A DNA stretch of 64,000 nucleotides from Pseudoduganella rivuli (GTDB lineage: Bacteria > Pseudomonadota > Gammaproteobacteria > Burkholderiales > Burkholderiaceae_D), in contig NZ_WKJJ01000021.1 in the NCBI RefSeq assembly GCF_009674485.1, forward strand, positions 1 through 64,000, written 5' to 3'. Position 1 is the first letter of the stretch. Each line of letters starts with the position of its first letter. This document shows, one piece after another, positions 16,631 to 25,623 of this stretch. The position numbers were made by a program, and so were the translations under genes. Below the pieces are notes generated by a model. The model worked only from the letters and a program-made list of their open reading frames with translations, was not told the DNA's origin and searched no databases.

Positions 16631-18283
16631 TTATTTCGCGGCGCGTACCTTGCCGAATGCATCGCCCGCTTTCCACTGCGGCATCTTCGGTGCATTCGCC
16701 ACCGCCTGGCCCAGGTTCAGCGTAAAGGCAGCCTGCTGCGTCATGCCGCCCAGGTCCCAGCTGGGGTCATATTCGTCGCTGACCTGGTGGTAGCGCTTCG
16801 AATACGCATCGTTTTTCGCCTTGGCGGCCGCCTGGTCGCCCAGGTAATCGCGCCCCCGCTCGATGGAAAACGCCGGCACGCCGACTTTCGCGAAGCTGAA
16901 ATGGTCGCTGCGGAAGTAGCCGCCCGCCAGGTCCGGCTTGGCGTCTGCAATGCGCATGTTCATGGCTTTCGCCGTCGCCTGCGCCATGCCGCCCAGTTCC
17001 GTGCGTTCGCTGCCCGCCGTGCCGATGTCGCGCGTGACGCCGGCAAAATTCAGGCTGTCCAGATTCAGGTTGGCGGCGGTTTTATCCAGCGGCCACAGTG
17101 GCGCACTGGCATAGGCCGCGCTGCCCAACAATCCCTGCTCTTCCGCCGCCACCCACAGGAACATCTGGCTGCGCTTCGCTGGACGGCGCACGGCTTCCTG
17201 CGCCATGGCCAGCAGCGCGGCGCTGCCGGACGCGTTATCGACGGCGCCGTTGAAAATCGTGTCGGCGCCCGCATTGGCTCCCGTCGCCTGCATGCCCAGG
17301 TGGTCCCAGTGCGCGCTGTAAATCACCACTTCCTGTTTCAGTTTCGGGTCCGTGCCCGGCACGATACCGGCCACATTGAACTGGTCCACCTTGCGCACGG
17401 CTGCCTTCATGTCGCCGCCCACTTTGGCCTGCAGCGCCACCGGCTGGAAATCCTTGCGCTCGGCCTGCGCGCGCAGCGCGTCGAGGTCCTGGCCGCCCGC
17501 CTTGAACAGCGTGCGCGCCATGTCTTCCGTCACCCAGCCTTGCAAGGCCGTTCCAAGTTCTCCCTGTGCCAGCTGGAAGCGTTCCACGCCATCCCAGCTG
17601 TTCTGGATCACGCTCCAGCCATACGATGCCGACGGCGTGGTATGGATCAGCAGCACGCCCACGGCGCCCCGGCGCGCCGCTTCCTCGAATTTATAGGTCC
17701 AGCGGCCGTAATACGTCAGCGATTTGCCGCCGAAGCGGTTCGGCTGTTCGGCAGTCGGCTGCGGATCGTTGACCAGCATGACCAGCACCTTGCCCCTGAC
17801 GTCCATGCCCTTATAGTCGTCCCAGCCCTCTTCCGACGCCGTGACGCCGTAGCCGACGAACACCAGCGGCGCGTCGATGCTGTGCGCCGCCTGCGCATCG
17901 CCGGGAGCCCACACCCAGTCCTTGCCGAATGCCGCCGGCAATGGCGCGCCATTCGCTTCCAGGCGCAGCGTGCTGTCCTGCGGCAGCGATTTCACGCCCG
18001 CGATGTGCACGGCCTGGCGGAAGCTGTTGCCGGCTACCGGCTTCAGGCCCGCCGCCAGCGCCTGGTTTTCCAGGTAGGCGACAGTCAGGTCGCCGCCACG
18101 CTGGCCCGTACCACGGCCTTCCAGCAAATCGCTGGACAGGAACGCCAGGTGTGCGCGCAGCGGCGCCTCCTGCACGGTGAACAGTTTGGCCGTGGCGGCG
18201 GCGCCGGCCGCCTGTGCCGGGAATGCGAACGCCAGGCTGGTGGCCAGGATGGTCGCGGCAAGGGTGGTGAACTTTTTCTGCAT
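16631..18283 (-). CDS. Exported M28-family metallopeptidase with PA domain
   Basis: A 550-residue zinc aminopeptidase-type enzyme with a signal peptide (MQKKFTTLAATILATSLAFA). A PA-type insert (VFVGYGVTASEEGWDDYKGM, then VRGKVLVMLVNDP) precedes the catalytic domain. The M28 ligands are visible: His and Asp in YSAHWDHLG, Asp in NGAVDNASGS, Glu pair in VAAEEQGLLGS, Asp in LNLDSLN, and His in YFRSDHFSFA. The ATG at 18283 gives a good signal peptide. Divergent from gluQ. It probably trims peptides in the periplasm. Confidence 0.88.
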   Translation of the reverse strand: MQKKFTTLAATILATSLAFAFPAQAAGAAATAKLFTVQEAPLRAHLAFLSSDLLEGRGTGQRGGDLTVAYLENQALAAGLKPVAGNSFRQAVHIAGVKSLPQDSTLRLEANGAPLPAAFGKDWVWAPGDAQAAHSIDAPLVFVGYGVTASEEGWDDYKGMDVRGKVLVMLVNDPQPTAEQPNRFGGKSLTYYGRWTYKFEEAARRGAVGVLLIHTTPSASYGWSVIQNSWDGVERFQLAQGELGTALQGWVTEDMARTLFKAGGQDLDALRAQAERKDFQPVALQAKVGGDMKAAVRKVDQFNVAGIVPGTDPKLKQEVVIYSAHWDHLGMQATGANAGADTIFNGAVDNASGSAALLAMAQEAVRRPAKRSQMFLWVAAEEQGLLGSAAYASAPLWPLDKTAANLNLDSLNFAGVTRDIGTAGSERTELGGMAQATAKAMNMRIADAKPDLAGGYFRSDHFSFAKVGVPAFSIERGRDYLGDQAAAKAKNDAYSKRYHQVSDEYDPSWDLGGMTQQAAFTLNLGQAVANAPKMPQWKAGDAFGKVRAAK

Positions 18284-18434
18284 GGTGTCTCGTGGAGGTC
18301 TGATGGAATCGGTGCGGCAGGGGATCGCCCGGCGCCGCCGGCGGGAATTGTATGCGAAGAATGCCGGGCGGCCGTTGCGCGCTGCAACATGAGCCATGTT
18401 GACGATGGCCGCCCGCCTCGGGGATACTTCCGCA

Positions 18435-19349
18435 ATGAAGTCCGTCCGCCCATCCCGCAGCGCCCCTTACATCGGCCGCTTCGCCCCCTCCCCCACCGGT
18501 CCGCTGCACCTCGGTTCCCTGGTGGCAGCCATGGCCAGCTACCTGGATGCCCGGGCGCACCACGGCACGTGGCTGGTGCGGGTGGAAGACCTGGACCGCG
18601 ACCGCAATGTGGCGGGTGTCGACCAGCACATCCTGGCGTCGCTGCAGCGCTGCGGCATGCTGTGGGATGGCGACGTGACGTGGCAGACGCGGCGCACGCA
18701 TTTATACGAGGCGGCGCTGGAACAGTTGCTGGCCAACGGCGCCGCATACCCGTGCTCGTGCTCGCGCAAGGAAATCGCGGACTCGCAATTGCGGCTGGGG
18801 CAAAGCGGCGCCGGCCTGGTATACCCGGGCACCTGCCGCGCGGGCCTCGCGCCCGGCAAGACGGCGCGCGCCATGCGCTTGCGCGTGCCCGACGCCCCCG
18901 ATGACGTGTACTGCTTCGACGACCGATGGGTTGGCGTCAACTGCCAGCACCTGGCTGCCGACGTGGGCGACTTCGTGATCCGCCGCGCCGACGGTTTCTG
19001 GGCATACCAGCTGGCCGTCGTCGTCGACGATGCGCAGCAGGGCATCACCGACGTGGTGCGCGGCGCCGACCTGCTCGATTCCACGCCGCGCCAGTTATTC
19101 CTGCAAGACGTGCTGGGGTTGCCCCATCCCGAATACCTGCACGTGCCGGTGGTGGCGAATCCGGATGGGGAAAAGCTGTCGAAGCAGACGGGCGCGCAGG
19201 CGTTCGATACGGGAGGCGATGCGGAGGCGCTGGTGGCCTCGGCGCTGATCCCCGCCGCGCGTTTCCTGGGGCTGGACGTGCGGGCAGGGAGTATCGAAGG
19301 ATTCTGGCAGGCCGCCATCCCCGCCTGGGCCGCGCTGCTGAACCCGTAG
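18435..19349 (+). CDS. gluQ: Glutamyl-Q tRNA(Asp) synthetase
   Basis: A 304-residue class I synthetase-like enzyme that charges glutamate onto queuosine of tRNA(Asp). The HIGH-type motif is PTGPLHLGS (about residues 20-28) and the KMSKS-type motif is KLSKQTGA. The zinc site is seen as CSCSRKE and a later YPGTC. It lacks the anticodon-binding half of GluRS, as expected for GluQ. The ATG at 18435 precedes RSAPYIGRFAPSPTG, the usual start region. The TAG stop is supplied by a GTAGGGCGG palindrome. dksA often neighbours gluQ in proteobacteria but is not here. Confidence 0.93.
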   Translation: MKSVRPSRSAPYIGRFAPSPTGPLHLGSLVAAMASYLDARAHHGTWLVRVEDLDRDRNVAGVDQHILASLQRCGMLWDGDVTWQTRRTHLYEAALEQLLANGAAYPCSCSRKEIADSQLRLGQSGAGLVYPGTCRAGLAPGKTARAMRLRVPDAPDDVYCFDDRWVGVNCQHLAADVGDFVIRRADGFWAYQLAVVVDDAQQGITDVVRGADLLDSTPRQLFLQDVLGLPHPEYLHVPVVANPDGEKLSKQTGAQAFDTGGDAEALVASALIPAARFLGLDVRAGSIEGFWQAAIPAWAALLNP

Positions 19350-19376
19350 GGCGGTTTCCGCGCAGCGGAAGCCGCC
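19346..19376 (+). repeat. GTAGGGCGG palindrome, copy 2
   Basis: The repeat starts at the last base of the gluQ proline codon, so its TAG (19347-19349) is the stop codon of gluQ. The stem GGCGGTTTCCGC is closed by GCGGAAGCCGCC with a GCA-like loop. It is nearly identical to copy 4 downstream of the LysR gene. Confidence 0.82.
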
Positions 19377-19412
19377 ATGCCAGCGTCTCGGGAATGCATG
19401 GAAGCCGGCGGC

Positions 19413-20501
19413 CTACATCGCCTCGTACCGCGCCACCACCCGCCGGTAATCATTACTCTCGGCCAGCCGCGCCGCGGCATATCCCCGCGTGGTCTCCAGC
19501 AAGCGATAGCGGCGCGCATCCGTGTCGCTGATCGTGGCCAGCATCGACTTGCGTAGCAACCCTTCGAACGCATCGAGCGTATCCGGCCAGGCTGCCAGGT
19601 TGTCCGCGCCCAGGTGCAGCGCTTCATCCAGGGAAAACCCGCGCCGCAGCAGCGACAGCCGTTGCAGCAATTGCCGCTCCTGTTCGCCCAGCAGCGCATA
19701 ACTCCAGTCCAGCGCCGCTTCCATGGTGCGGTGCCGGCCGCTCTGGCCGCCCTGCCAGTGCAAGCCATCGCCAAGGCGGCGCGCCAGCGCCCGCACGCCC
19801 AGCACGCCGGCATTGGCCGCCGCCAGTTCCAGCGCCAGCGGAATGCCGTCGAGACGGCGGCAAATGCCGGCGATATCGGCCGCTTCATCGTCTGTCGGTA
19901 CGCGCCCCATGCGGTCGGCAAACAGCCGAACAGCGGGCCAGCCCATGGCTTGCTCGGCGCAGGAAACAGCATCCGGCGGCACGGCCAGCGGCGGCACTTG
20001 CACCACTGATTCCCCCGGCAATCCCAGCGGTTCGCGGCTGGTGGCCAGCAGGCGCATGCCCTGCGCACGCTCCAGCAGCACATCGGCCATATCGGCCACG
20101 TCATCGAGCACCCGCTCGCAGCTGTCGAGCACCAGCAACATGTGGTGGCTACGCAATGCTTCCACAATGTCATCCATGGTTCTTTGGGCCGGCCGCTCCA
20201 TGACCAGCGCCGCCGCCAGCGTGGCGGCCAGCTTGCCGCCGTCGGCCAGCGGCGCCAGGTCGACGTAGACCACGCCTTGCCGCCATTGCTTGTGCATGTG
20301 TTCCGCCACAGCCAGCGCCACCGTGGTCTTGCCGATGCCGCCCGTTCCCGTCACGGTCACGATACGGCGCAGCGCCAGTTCACCCGCCAACGCTGCCACC
20401 ACGGTTTCCCGCCCATGGACACGCGTGGCGCGCGGCGGCGCGCCATCGGCTTGAGGCAACCACACCATGCTGGTTGCAGCGGGTTTGTGCGAGGGAGGCA
20501 T
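19413..20501 (-). CDS. STAND-type ATPase, regulator-like but without a DNA-binding domain
   Basis: A 362-residue P-loop NTPase of the signal-transducing (NB-ARC-like) class found in many bacterial regulators. Walker A is VTGTGGIGKTTVA, Walker B LLVLDSCE, and a sensor LATSREPLGL and a GxP-like box (RLDGIPLALELAA) follow. Relatives usually carry an N-terminal winged-helix domain and a C-terminal TPR region; both are missing here. It could be a truncated regulator or a stand-alone switch. The start is uncertain (20501, or a TTG upstream that would overlap the chemoreceptor gene). It follows the chemoreceptor pair on the same strand. Confidence 0.72.
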   Translation of the reverse strand: MPPSHKPAATSMVWLPQADGAPPRATRVHGRETVVAALAGELALRRIVTVTGTGGIGKTTVALAVAEHMHKQWRQGVVYVDLAPLADGGKLAATLAAALVMERPAQRTMDDIVEALRSHHMLLVLDSCERVLDDVADMADVLLERAQGMRLLATSREPLGLPGESVVQVPPLAVPPDAVSCAEQAMGWPAVRLFADRMGRVPTDDEAADIAGICRRLDGIPLALELAAANAGVLGVRALARRLGDGLHWQGGQSGRHRTMEAALDWSYALLGEQERQLLQRLSLLRRGFSLDEALHLGADNLAAWPDTLDAFEGLLRKSMLATISDTDARRYRLLETTRGYAAARLAESNDYRRVVARYEAM

Positions 20502-20538
20502 ACAGACATTATGCACCCATGCACTACCAACGGTCACA

Positions 20539-21948
20539 CTATGCAACGACGCGGAACCCCGCCACCGCCTGCTCCAGCGCTTCGGCCTGTTCCAGCGTGG
20601 CTTGCGCGGCGGCTGCCGCCTGCTCCACCATGGCGGCGTTTTGCTGCGTCATCCCATCCATTTGGGTGATCGCTTCATGCACACCCGCAATACCTTGCTG
20701 CTGGCGCGCCCCTTCGCGCGCCATTTCCGTCATCAGGCCGGCCGCCCCGTCCACCGCATCCACCACGGCAACCATCGTGGCGCCGGCCGACGCCACCAGT
20801 TGCGCCCCCGTCGCCACGTCGGCCGCCGCCGTACCGATCAGGCGCTTGATGTCCAGCGCCGCTTGCGATGAGCGCTGCGCCAGCGCACGTACTTCCTGCG
20901 CGACCACGGCAAAGCCCCGTCCCCGCTCACCCGCGCGGGCCGCTTCCACGGCGGCATTGAGCGCCAGGATGCCGGTCTGGAATGCAATGCCGTCGATCAC
21001 GCCGGTGATGTCGGCCACCCGCGCCGCGCTGGCCCTGATCGCATCCATCCGCTGTACCACCTGCCCCACCACGTCGCCGCTGCGCCGCGCCAGGGCGGAC
21101 ATTGCCTGCACCAGCCGGTCCGCTTCCTGCGCATGGGCGGCGTTGCGTTGCGCGGCATCCGCCAGTTGCCGCATGGCCGACGCCGTGTCGTCCAGCGCGG
21201 CCGCCTGGCCGGACGTGCGCAGCGCCAGGTCCGCATTGCCTGCCGCAATTTCACTGGTGGCCACGCGCATAGTTTCAGCCGACGTGCGCACCTGCGTCAC
21301 GGTATCGGCCAGGGCCGCACTCATCGTCCCGATGGCTTGCTGCAATTGACCCAGTTCGTCCCGGCCATGCACTGGTACTGGTAATCCCAGCTGGCCCTCG
21401 GCGATGCGCTGCGTCACCTGCGCCGCCTGCCCCAGCGGGCCCACGATGCCGCGCCGCGCCAGTTCCAGCAACAGCAGCGCAACGCCTGTCATGATCACCG
21501 CATAAGCCACCACGCCCGATACCACCTTGCCCCAGACGCTGACCCACACGGCGCGGGCATCCTTTTCCGCCTGCACCTGCGACGCAACGTAATTGCGCAG
21601 CAACGCCACGCGGCCGGACGATTCCTGCGCGGCGGCGAGCTGCGCCAGCAGCGCCTGCGCCTTGACCTGGGACTGCGGCGGCATTGCCATTAATTTATCG
21701 AGCGCGTCGCCGTAACGCTGCGCGGCTTGCCGCGCGCCGTCCGGCCGGTGCATCCGCTCCAGCTCCGCCGCCACCATGATGTCGGCCAGGTCCGCGCGCG
21801 TAAAGGCATCATCGGCCGCCACGCGGAAATCCCGCCGCACCACGTTGCCATAACCCGTCACCATCATCAGCACCGCCAGCAACACCAGGATCAGCATGGC
21901 AAAGCTGGCGCCCAGCCGGTAACCCACAAGGATATTACGCACGTTCAT
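20539..21948 (-). CDS. Methyl-accepting chemotaxis protein
   Basis: A 469-residue chemoreceptor. Two membrane helices (about residues 12-32 and 160-182) bracket a periplasmic helical bundle. A HAMP domain follows (RRGIVGPLGQAAQVTQRIAEG), then a long signalling coiled coil with the conserved tip IDGIAFQTGILALNAAVEAARAGERGRGFAVVA. The usual Asn of the QTN tip is Gly here (QTG). The ATG overlaps the stop codon of the preceding receptor by four bases, so the two are translationally coupled. The ligand is unknown. Confidence 0.9.
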   Translation of the reverse strand: MNVRNILVGYRLGASFAMLILVLLAVLMMVTGYGNVVRRDFRVAADDAFTRADLADIMVAAELERMHRPDGARQAAQRYGDALDKLMAMPPQSQVKAQALLAQLAAAQESSGRVALLRNYVASQVQAEKDARAVWVSVWGKVVSGVVAYAVIMTGVALLLLELARRGIVGPLGQAAQVTQRIAEGQLGLPVPVHGRDELGQLQQAIGTMSAALADTVTQVRTSAETMRVATSEIAAGNADLALRTSGQAAALDDTASAMRQLADAAQRNAAHAQEADRLVQAMSALARRSGDVVGQVVQRMDAIRASAARVADITGVIDGIAFQTGILALNAAVEAARAGERGRGFAVVAQEVRALAQRSSQAALDIKRLIGTAAADVATGAQLVASAGATMVAVVDAVDGAAGLMTEMAREGARQQQGIAGVHEAITQMDGMTQQNAAMVEQAAAAAQATLEQAEALEQAVAGFRVVA

Positions 21949-23237
21949 ACCGCCTCCGCCACGGTAAACCGGCGCGCCGCCGCCAGCAGCGCATCGGACT
22001 GTTCATGCATGCTGGCAGCTGCCGCCGCAGCCTGCTCCACCAGCGCCGCGTTGCGCTGCGTGGTGTCGTCCATCTGTTCCACCGCGCCATTGACGGTGGC
22101 GATGCGCCGGCTCTGTTCCTGGTTTTCTTCCGCGATATCCTGCATCAATGCGCTGATGCGCGCCACTTCAGCGGCCACATCGCGCATGGCGTCGCCGGCC
22201 TGGCTCACCAGTTGCACGCCGGCGTCAGTCTCCTGTTCGGACGCGTCGACCAGTTCGCGGATTTCCCGCGCGGCGGCTGCCGCGCGCTGCGCCAGCGACC
22301 GGACTTCACCCGCCACCACGGCAAAACCGCGCCCCTCCTCGCCCGCGCGGGCCGCTTCCACGGCGGCGTTCAACGCCAGTAAATTGGTCTGGAATGCGAT
22401 CGTATCGATGACGCTGGTCACATCGGCCACTGCGCGCGAACCGTCCCGGATCGCCTGCATCGCCTCCACCGCGCGCAGCACGTCCGCGCTGCCCTGTTGC
22501 ACGGCGCCCGCCGCCTTGCGCACCATGGCATGGGCCGATTGCGCGTGCCGCGCATTGCGCCCCACGGCTTCCGTCAATTCCGCCAGGGTGGCCGCCGTCT
22601 GTGCCAGCGAACCGGCCTGGCTTTCCGTCCGGCCCGACAAATCCGCATTGGCCGCCGCCAGCTCACGGGCGGACGATGCGATCGAGCCGGCAGATCCCGT
22701 CACGCTGGACACCATGCCCGTCAGCGCGCCATCCATGGCCCGCATGGCGCGCATCACGTCGCCGATTTCATCCTTGCCGCCGGCGGCAACTTGCCGTCCC
22801 AACTGGCCGCCGGCAATGCCGTGCGCCACCCGCTGCAACCTGGCCAGTGGCGTGGTGATACTGCGCGTCACCATGCGGCTGAAGGCGGCAATCCCCAGCG
22901 CCAGCAACGCCAGCACGCCATACAGGACTTTCTGGCGGCTGCGCGTATCGGATTCGCTTTTTTCCAGCACATCGCTGCGCGCGGCCGCTTCCGCGCGAAT
23001 CAGCGACGACAACGCCGCCAGTTGCGCCGGCGTGGCGGAACCCGTTTGCAGCAGGCTGTCACGCTCGGCGCGCAATTGCGCCAGCTTTGCCTCGTGCAAG
23101 TCCAGCGCATCAAAGGTCTTGCCGCGCGCCGCCAGCATCGAACCCATGCCGCCTGCGGACAGCACAATGAGGAAGAAGACGATACCGCCATAGCCGATCG
23201 CCAACCGGCCCCGGATTTTCAAATCGAGCAGACGCAT
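21945..23237 (-). CDS. Methyl-accepting chemotaxis protein
   Basis: A 430-residue chemoreceptor with a shorter periplasmic bundle (about residues 35-110, rich in Ala and Arg), two membrane helices, a HAMP domain (RSITTPLARLQRVAHGIAGG) and the signalling tip IDTIAFQTNLLALNAAVEAARAGEEGRGFAVVA. It lies 16 bases after the MMPL exporter gene, suggesting one transcript from the YCF48-like gene through both receptors. That context hints at taxis toward, or away from, a hydrophobic substrate or its breakdown products. Confidence 0.9.
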   Translation of the reverse strand: MRLLDLKIRGRLAIGYGGIVFFLIVLSAGGMGSMLAARGKTFDALDLHEAKLAQLRAERDSLLQTGSATPAQLAALSSLIRAEAAARSDVLEKSESDTRSRQKVLYGVLALLALGIAAFSRMVTRSITTPLARLQRVAHGIAGGQLGRQVAAGGKDEIGDVMRAMRAMDGALTGMVSSVTGSAGSIASSARELAAANADLSGRTESQAGSLAQTAATLAELTEAVGRNARHAQSAHAMVRKAAGAVQQGSADVLRAVEAMQAIRDGSRAVADVTSVIDTIAFQTNLLALNAAVEAARAGEEGRGFAVVAGEVRSLAQRAAAAAREIRELVDASEQETDAGVQLVSQAGDAMRDVAAEVARISALMQDIAEENQEQSRRIATVNGAVEQMDDTTQRNAALVEQAAAAAASMHEQSDALLAAARRFTVAEAV

Positions 23238-23253
23238 GGTGACTCCTCAAAAG

Positions 23254-25623
23254 TCAGGCTGCTTCAGGCACCCTGCCGGCCTGCCTGACACGGGCAGGCA
23301 ACAACAGGCACGCCAGCGCGGGGATCATGACAATGGCGCCCACCATATTCCACAGGAACATGAACACCAGCAGCAAGCCCATGTCGGCCTGGAACTTGAT
23401 GTCGGACCACAGCCACGTCAACACGCCCAGCGCCAGGGTGACACCGGTCAGCGCCACGGCAACGCCCGTCGTCTTCAGGGTTTCGAAGTACGCCTCCTTC
23501 AGCGGCAAGCCTTCGTCGAGGAAGTGCTGCAGGCGGTTGTAGATATAAATGCCGTAATCGACGCCGATGCCGATGCCCAGTGCAATCACCGGCAGGGTTG
23601 CCACCTTCACGCCCAAGCCCAGCTTGGCCATGATGGCTTCGCACAGCGCCGACGTGATGTACAGCGGCAGCATGATGCACAAGGTCACGCGCCAGCAACG
23701 GAATTCCCAGAACACCAGCGCCGCCACGATCGCATACACGAGGAACAGCATGGTGATTTCCGCCTGCTTGATGACGATGTTGGTGGCCGCTTCGATGCCC
23801 GAGTTGCCGGCCGCCAGGATGAACTGCACGGTTTCCGTGTTGTTGGCCTGCGCAAAGGCTTCCGCCGATTTCACCACGCGGGTCAGCGTGTCGGCCTTGT
23901 GGTCGGCCAGGAACACCAGCACGGGCGTCATCGAGCAATCGTTGTTATAGAACTCGGACGGCACGGTACGCTGCGCGGAATTGGTCACGAAGCGGTTGCG
24001 CGACAGCGCCTGCCAGCGCAAGTCGCCGCCATTGACGTTGGCGATCACTTTCTTCATCACGGTAAACAGCGATTGCGTCGATTCCACGCCCTGCACGTTT
24101 TCCATCTCCCACTGGAAGCGGTCGACGGCTTCCGCCACCGGATAGCTGCCGCATTCGCCGGCCGGGGTTTTCACCATGACGACAAACACGTCCGGGCTGG
24201 TCGAGTAATGCGACGCGATGAATGCGTTGTCGCGGTTGTAGCGCGAATCCGCGCGCAACTCCGGCGCGCCCGGATCGAGGTCGCCGATTTTCAGGTCGCG
24301 GCTCATCACATAGGCCGTGCCGTAAATCGCCAGCGCCGCCAGCACCGCGAATTTCGCGAATTTCGGTTCCGCGAAGCGCGCGATGAAACGCATCACCGTG
24401 TGCTTGCTCTTCGCTTTCTTCGCCTGGTGGCGCAGGCACGCATCGGACACACCCACGTACGACATCAGCACCGGCAACAGGAACATCTTGGTGGCGACAA
24501 TCACGGCCACGCCCACGCTGGCGGAAATCGCCAGTTCCTGGATCACGCCGATCTTAATCACCAGCAAGGTCGAAAAGCCCACGGCATCACACAGCAGCGC
24601 GATGGTGCCGGGAATGAACAGCTGGCGGAACGTCAGGCGCGCCGTTTCCATGTTGGTCGCGCCACTCAGCTTGGCCGACGCCATGGTGTTGATGTTCTGG
24701 ACCGCGTGCGATACGCCAATCGCAAAAGTCAGGAATGGCACCAGGATCGAATACGGATCGAGGCCAAAGCCCAGCATGCGCACCACGCCCAGTTGCCACA
24801 CGACGGCCAGGCCGCAGCACACCACCGTCACGGCAGTGGAACGCCAGCAGCGCGAGTACCACAGCAGCACCACCACCGTCAGCACGATGGTAATGGCGAA
24901 GAACAGCGCAATGGCTTTTGCGCCATGAATCAGGTCGCCCACCACCTTGGCAAAACCCACCATGTGGATCTTCACGCCCTGGCTCTCGTATTTATTGCGC
25001 ACCAGGCTTTCCAGCCGTTCGGAGAACAGGCCGTAGTCGAGCTTCTGTCCCGATTCCGGATCCGTTTCCAGCAGCGGCACGTGCACGATGGTGGACTTGC
25101 CGTCGGCCGCCACCAGCGAACCGATACGGCCCGAGCGCTGCACATTGGTGCGCACTTCCGCGATCTTGTCCGGCGAGCCGTCGAAGCCTTGCGGAATGAT
25201 CTGACCCGCGTTCATGCCGCCTTCCGTGACTTCCATCCACAGCACATTCGGCGTCCACAGCGACTTCAGGTTGCCGCGGTCCACGCCCGGAATGTAAAAC
25301 ACTTCATCCGTGATTTTCTTCAGCGTGTCCAGATATTCTTTGCTGTAGATATCGCCGTTCTGCGCTTCCACCGCGATACGGATGTTGTTGCCCAGCGGGC
25401 GCAATTCGTTTTCGTACTTGAAGTAATTCGCAATGTACGGGTGGTACGCCGGCACCATCTTGGCAAAGCTGGCATCCGGCTTCAGTTGCGACGCCTGCCA
25501 GCCCATCAGGATGGAGGCGGCGATGAAGAACAGCAGCACGGCCAGCCGGTGCTTGAACAGCCTGGGTTCCAGGAAGCGCTCGACCGCGCCGAATTTCTGG
25601 TGTTCGTGGTGAGTGTTTTTCAT
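23254..25623 (-). CDS. MMPL/RND-family transporter
   Basis: A 789-residue inner-membrane protein with about 12 helices in two six-helix halves, each with a large periplasmic loop after the first helix. Motifs include FLTFAIGVSHAVQNIN in the first half and VIALGIGIGVDYGIYIYNRL in the second, the GVD-Y core of RND/MMPL proton-driven transporters. Relatives move lipids or hopanoids and often sit beside YCF48-like, DUF1302 and DUF1329 genes, as here. Its ATG overlaps the stop of the YCF48-like gene (TAATG), so they are coupled. The cargo is unknown, perhaps long-chain compounds. Confidence 0.88.
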   Translation of the reverse strand: MKNTHHEHQKFGAVERFLEPRLFKHRLAVLLFFIAASILMGWQASQLKPDASFAKMVPAYHPYIANYFKYENELRPLGNNIRIAVEAQNGDIYSKEYLDTLKKITDEVFYIPGVDRGNLKSLWTPNVLWMEVTEGGMNAGQIIPQGFDGSPDKIAEVRTNVQRSGRIGSLVAADGKSTIVHVPLLETDPESGQKLDYGLFSERLESLVRNKYESQGVKIHMVGFAKVVGDLIHGAKAIALFFAITIVLTVVVLLWYSRCWRSTAVTVVCCGLAVVWQLGVVRMLGFGLDPYSILVPFLTFAIGVSHAVQNINTMASAKLSGATNMETARLTFRQLFIPGTIALLCDAVGFSTLLVIKIGVIQELAISASVGVAVIVATKMFLLPVLMSYVGVSDACLRHQAKKAKSKHTVMRFIARFAEPKFAKFAVLAALAIYGTAYVMSRDLKIGDLDPGAPELRADSRYNRDNAFIASHYSTSPDVFVVMVKTPAGECGSYPVAEAVDRFQWEMENVQGVESTQSLFTVMKKVIANVNGGDLRWQALSRNRFVTNSAQRTVPSEFYNNDCSMTPVLVFLADHKADTLTRVVKSAEAFAQANNTETVQFILAAGNSGIEAATNIVIKQAEITMLFLVYAIVAALVFWEFRCWRVTLCIMLPLYITSALCEAIMAKLGLGVKVATLPVIALGIGIGVDYGIYIYNRLQHFLDEGLPLKEAYFETLKTTGVAVALTGVTLALGVLTWLWSDIKFQADMGLLLVFMFLWNMVGAIVMIPALACLLLPARVRQAGRVPEAA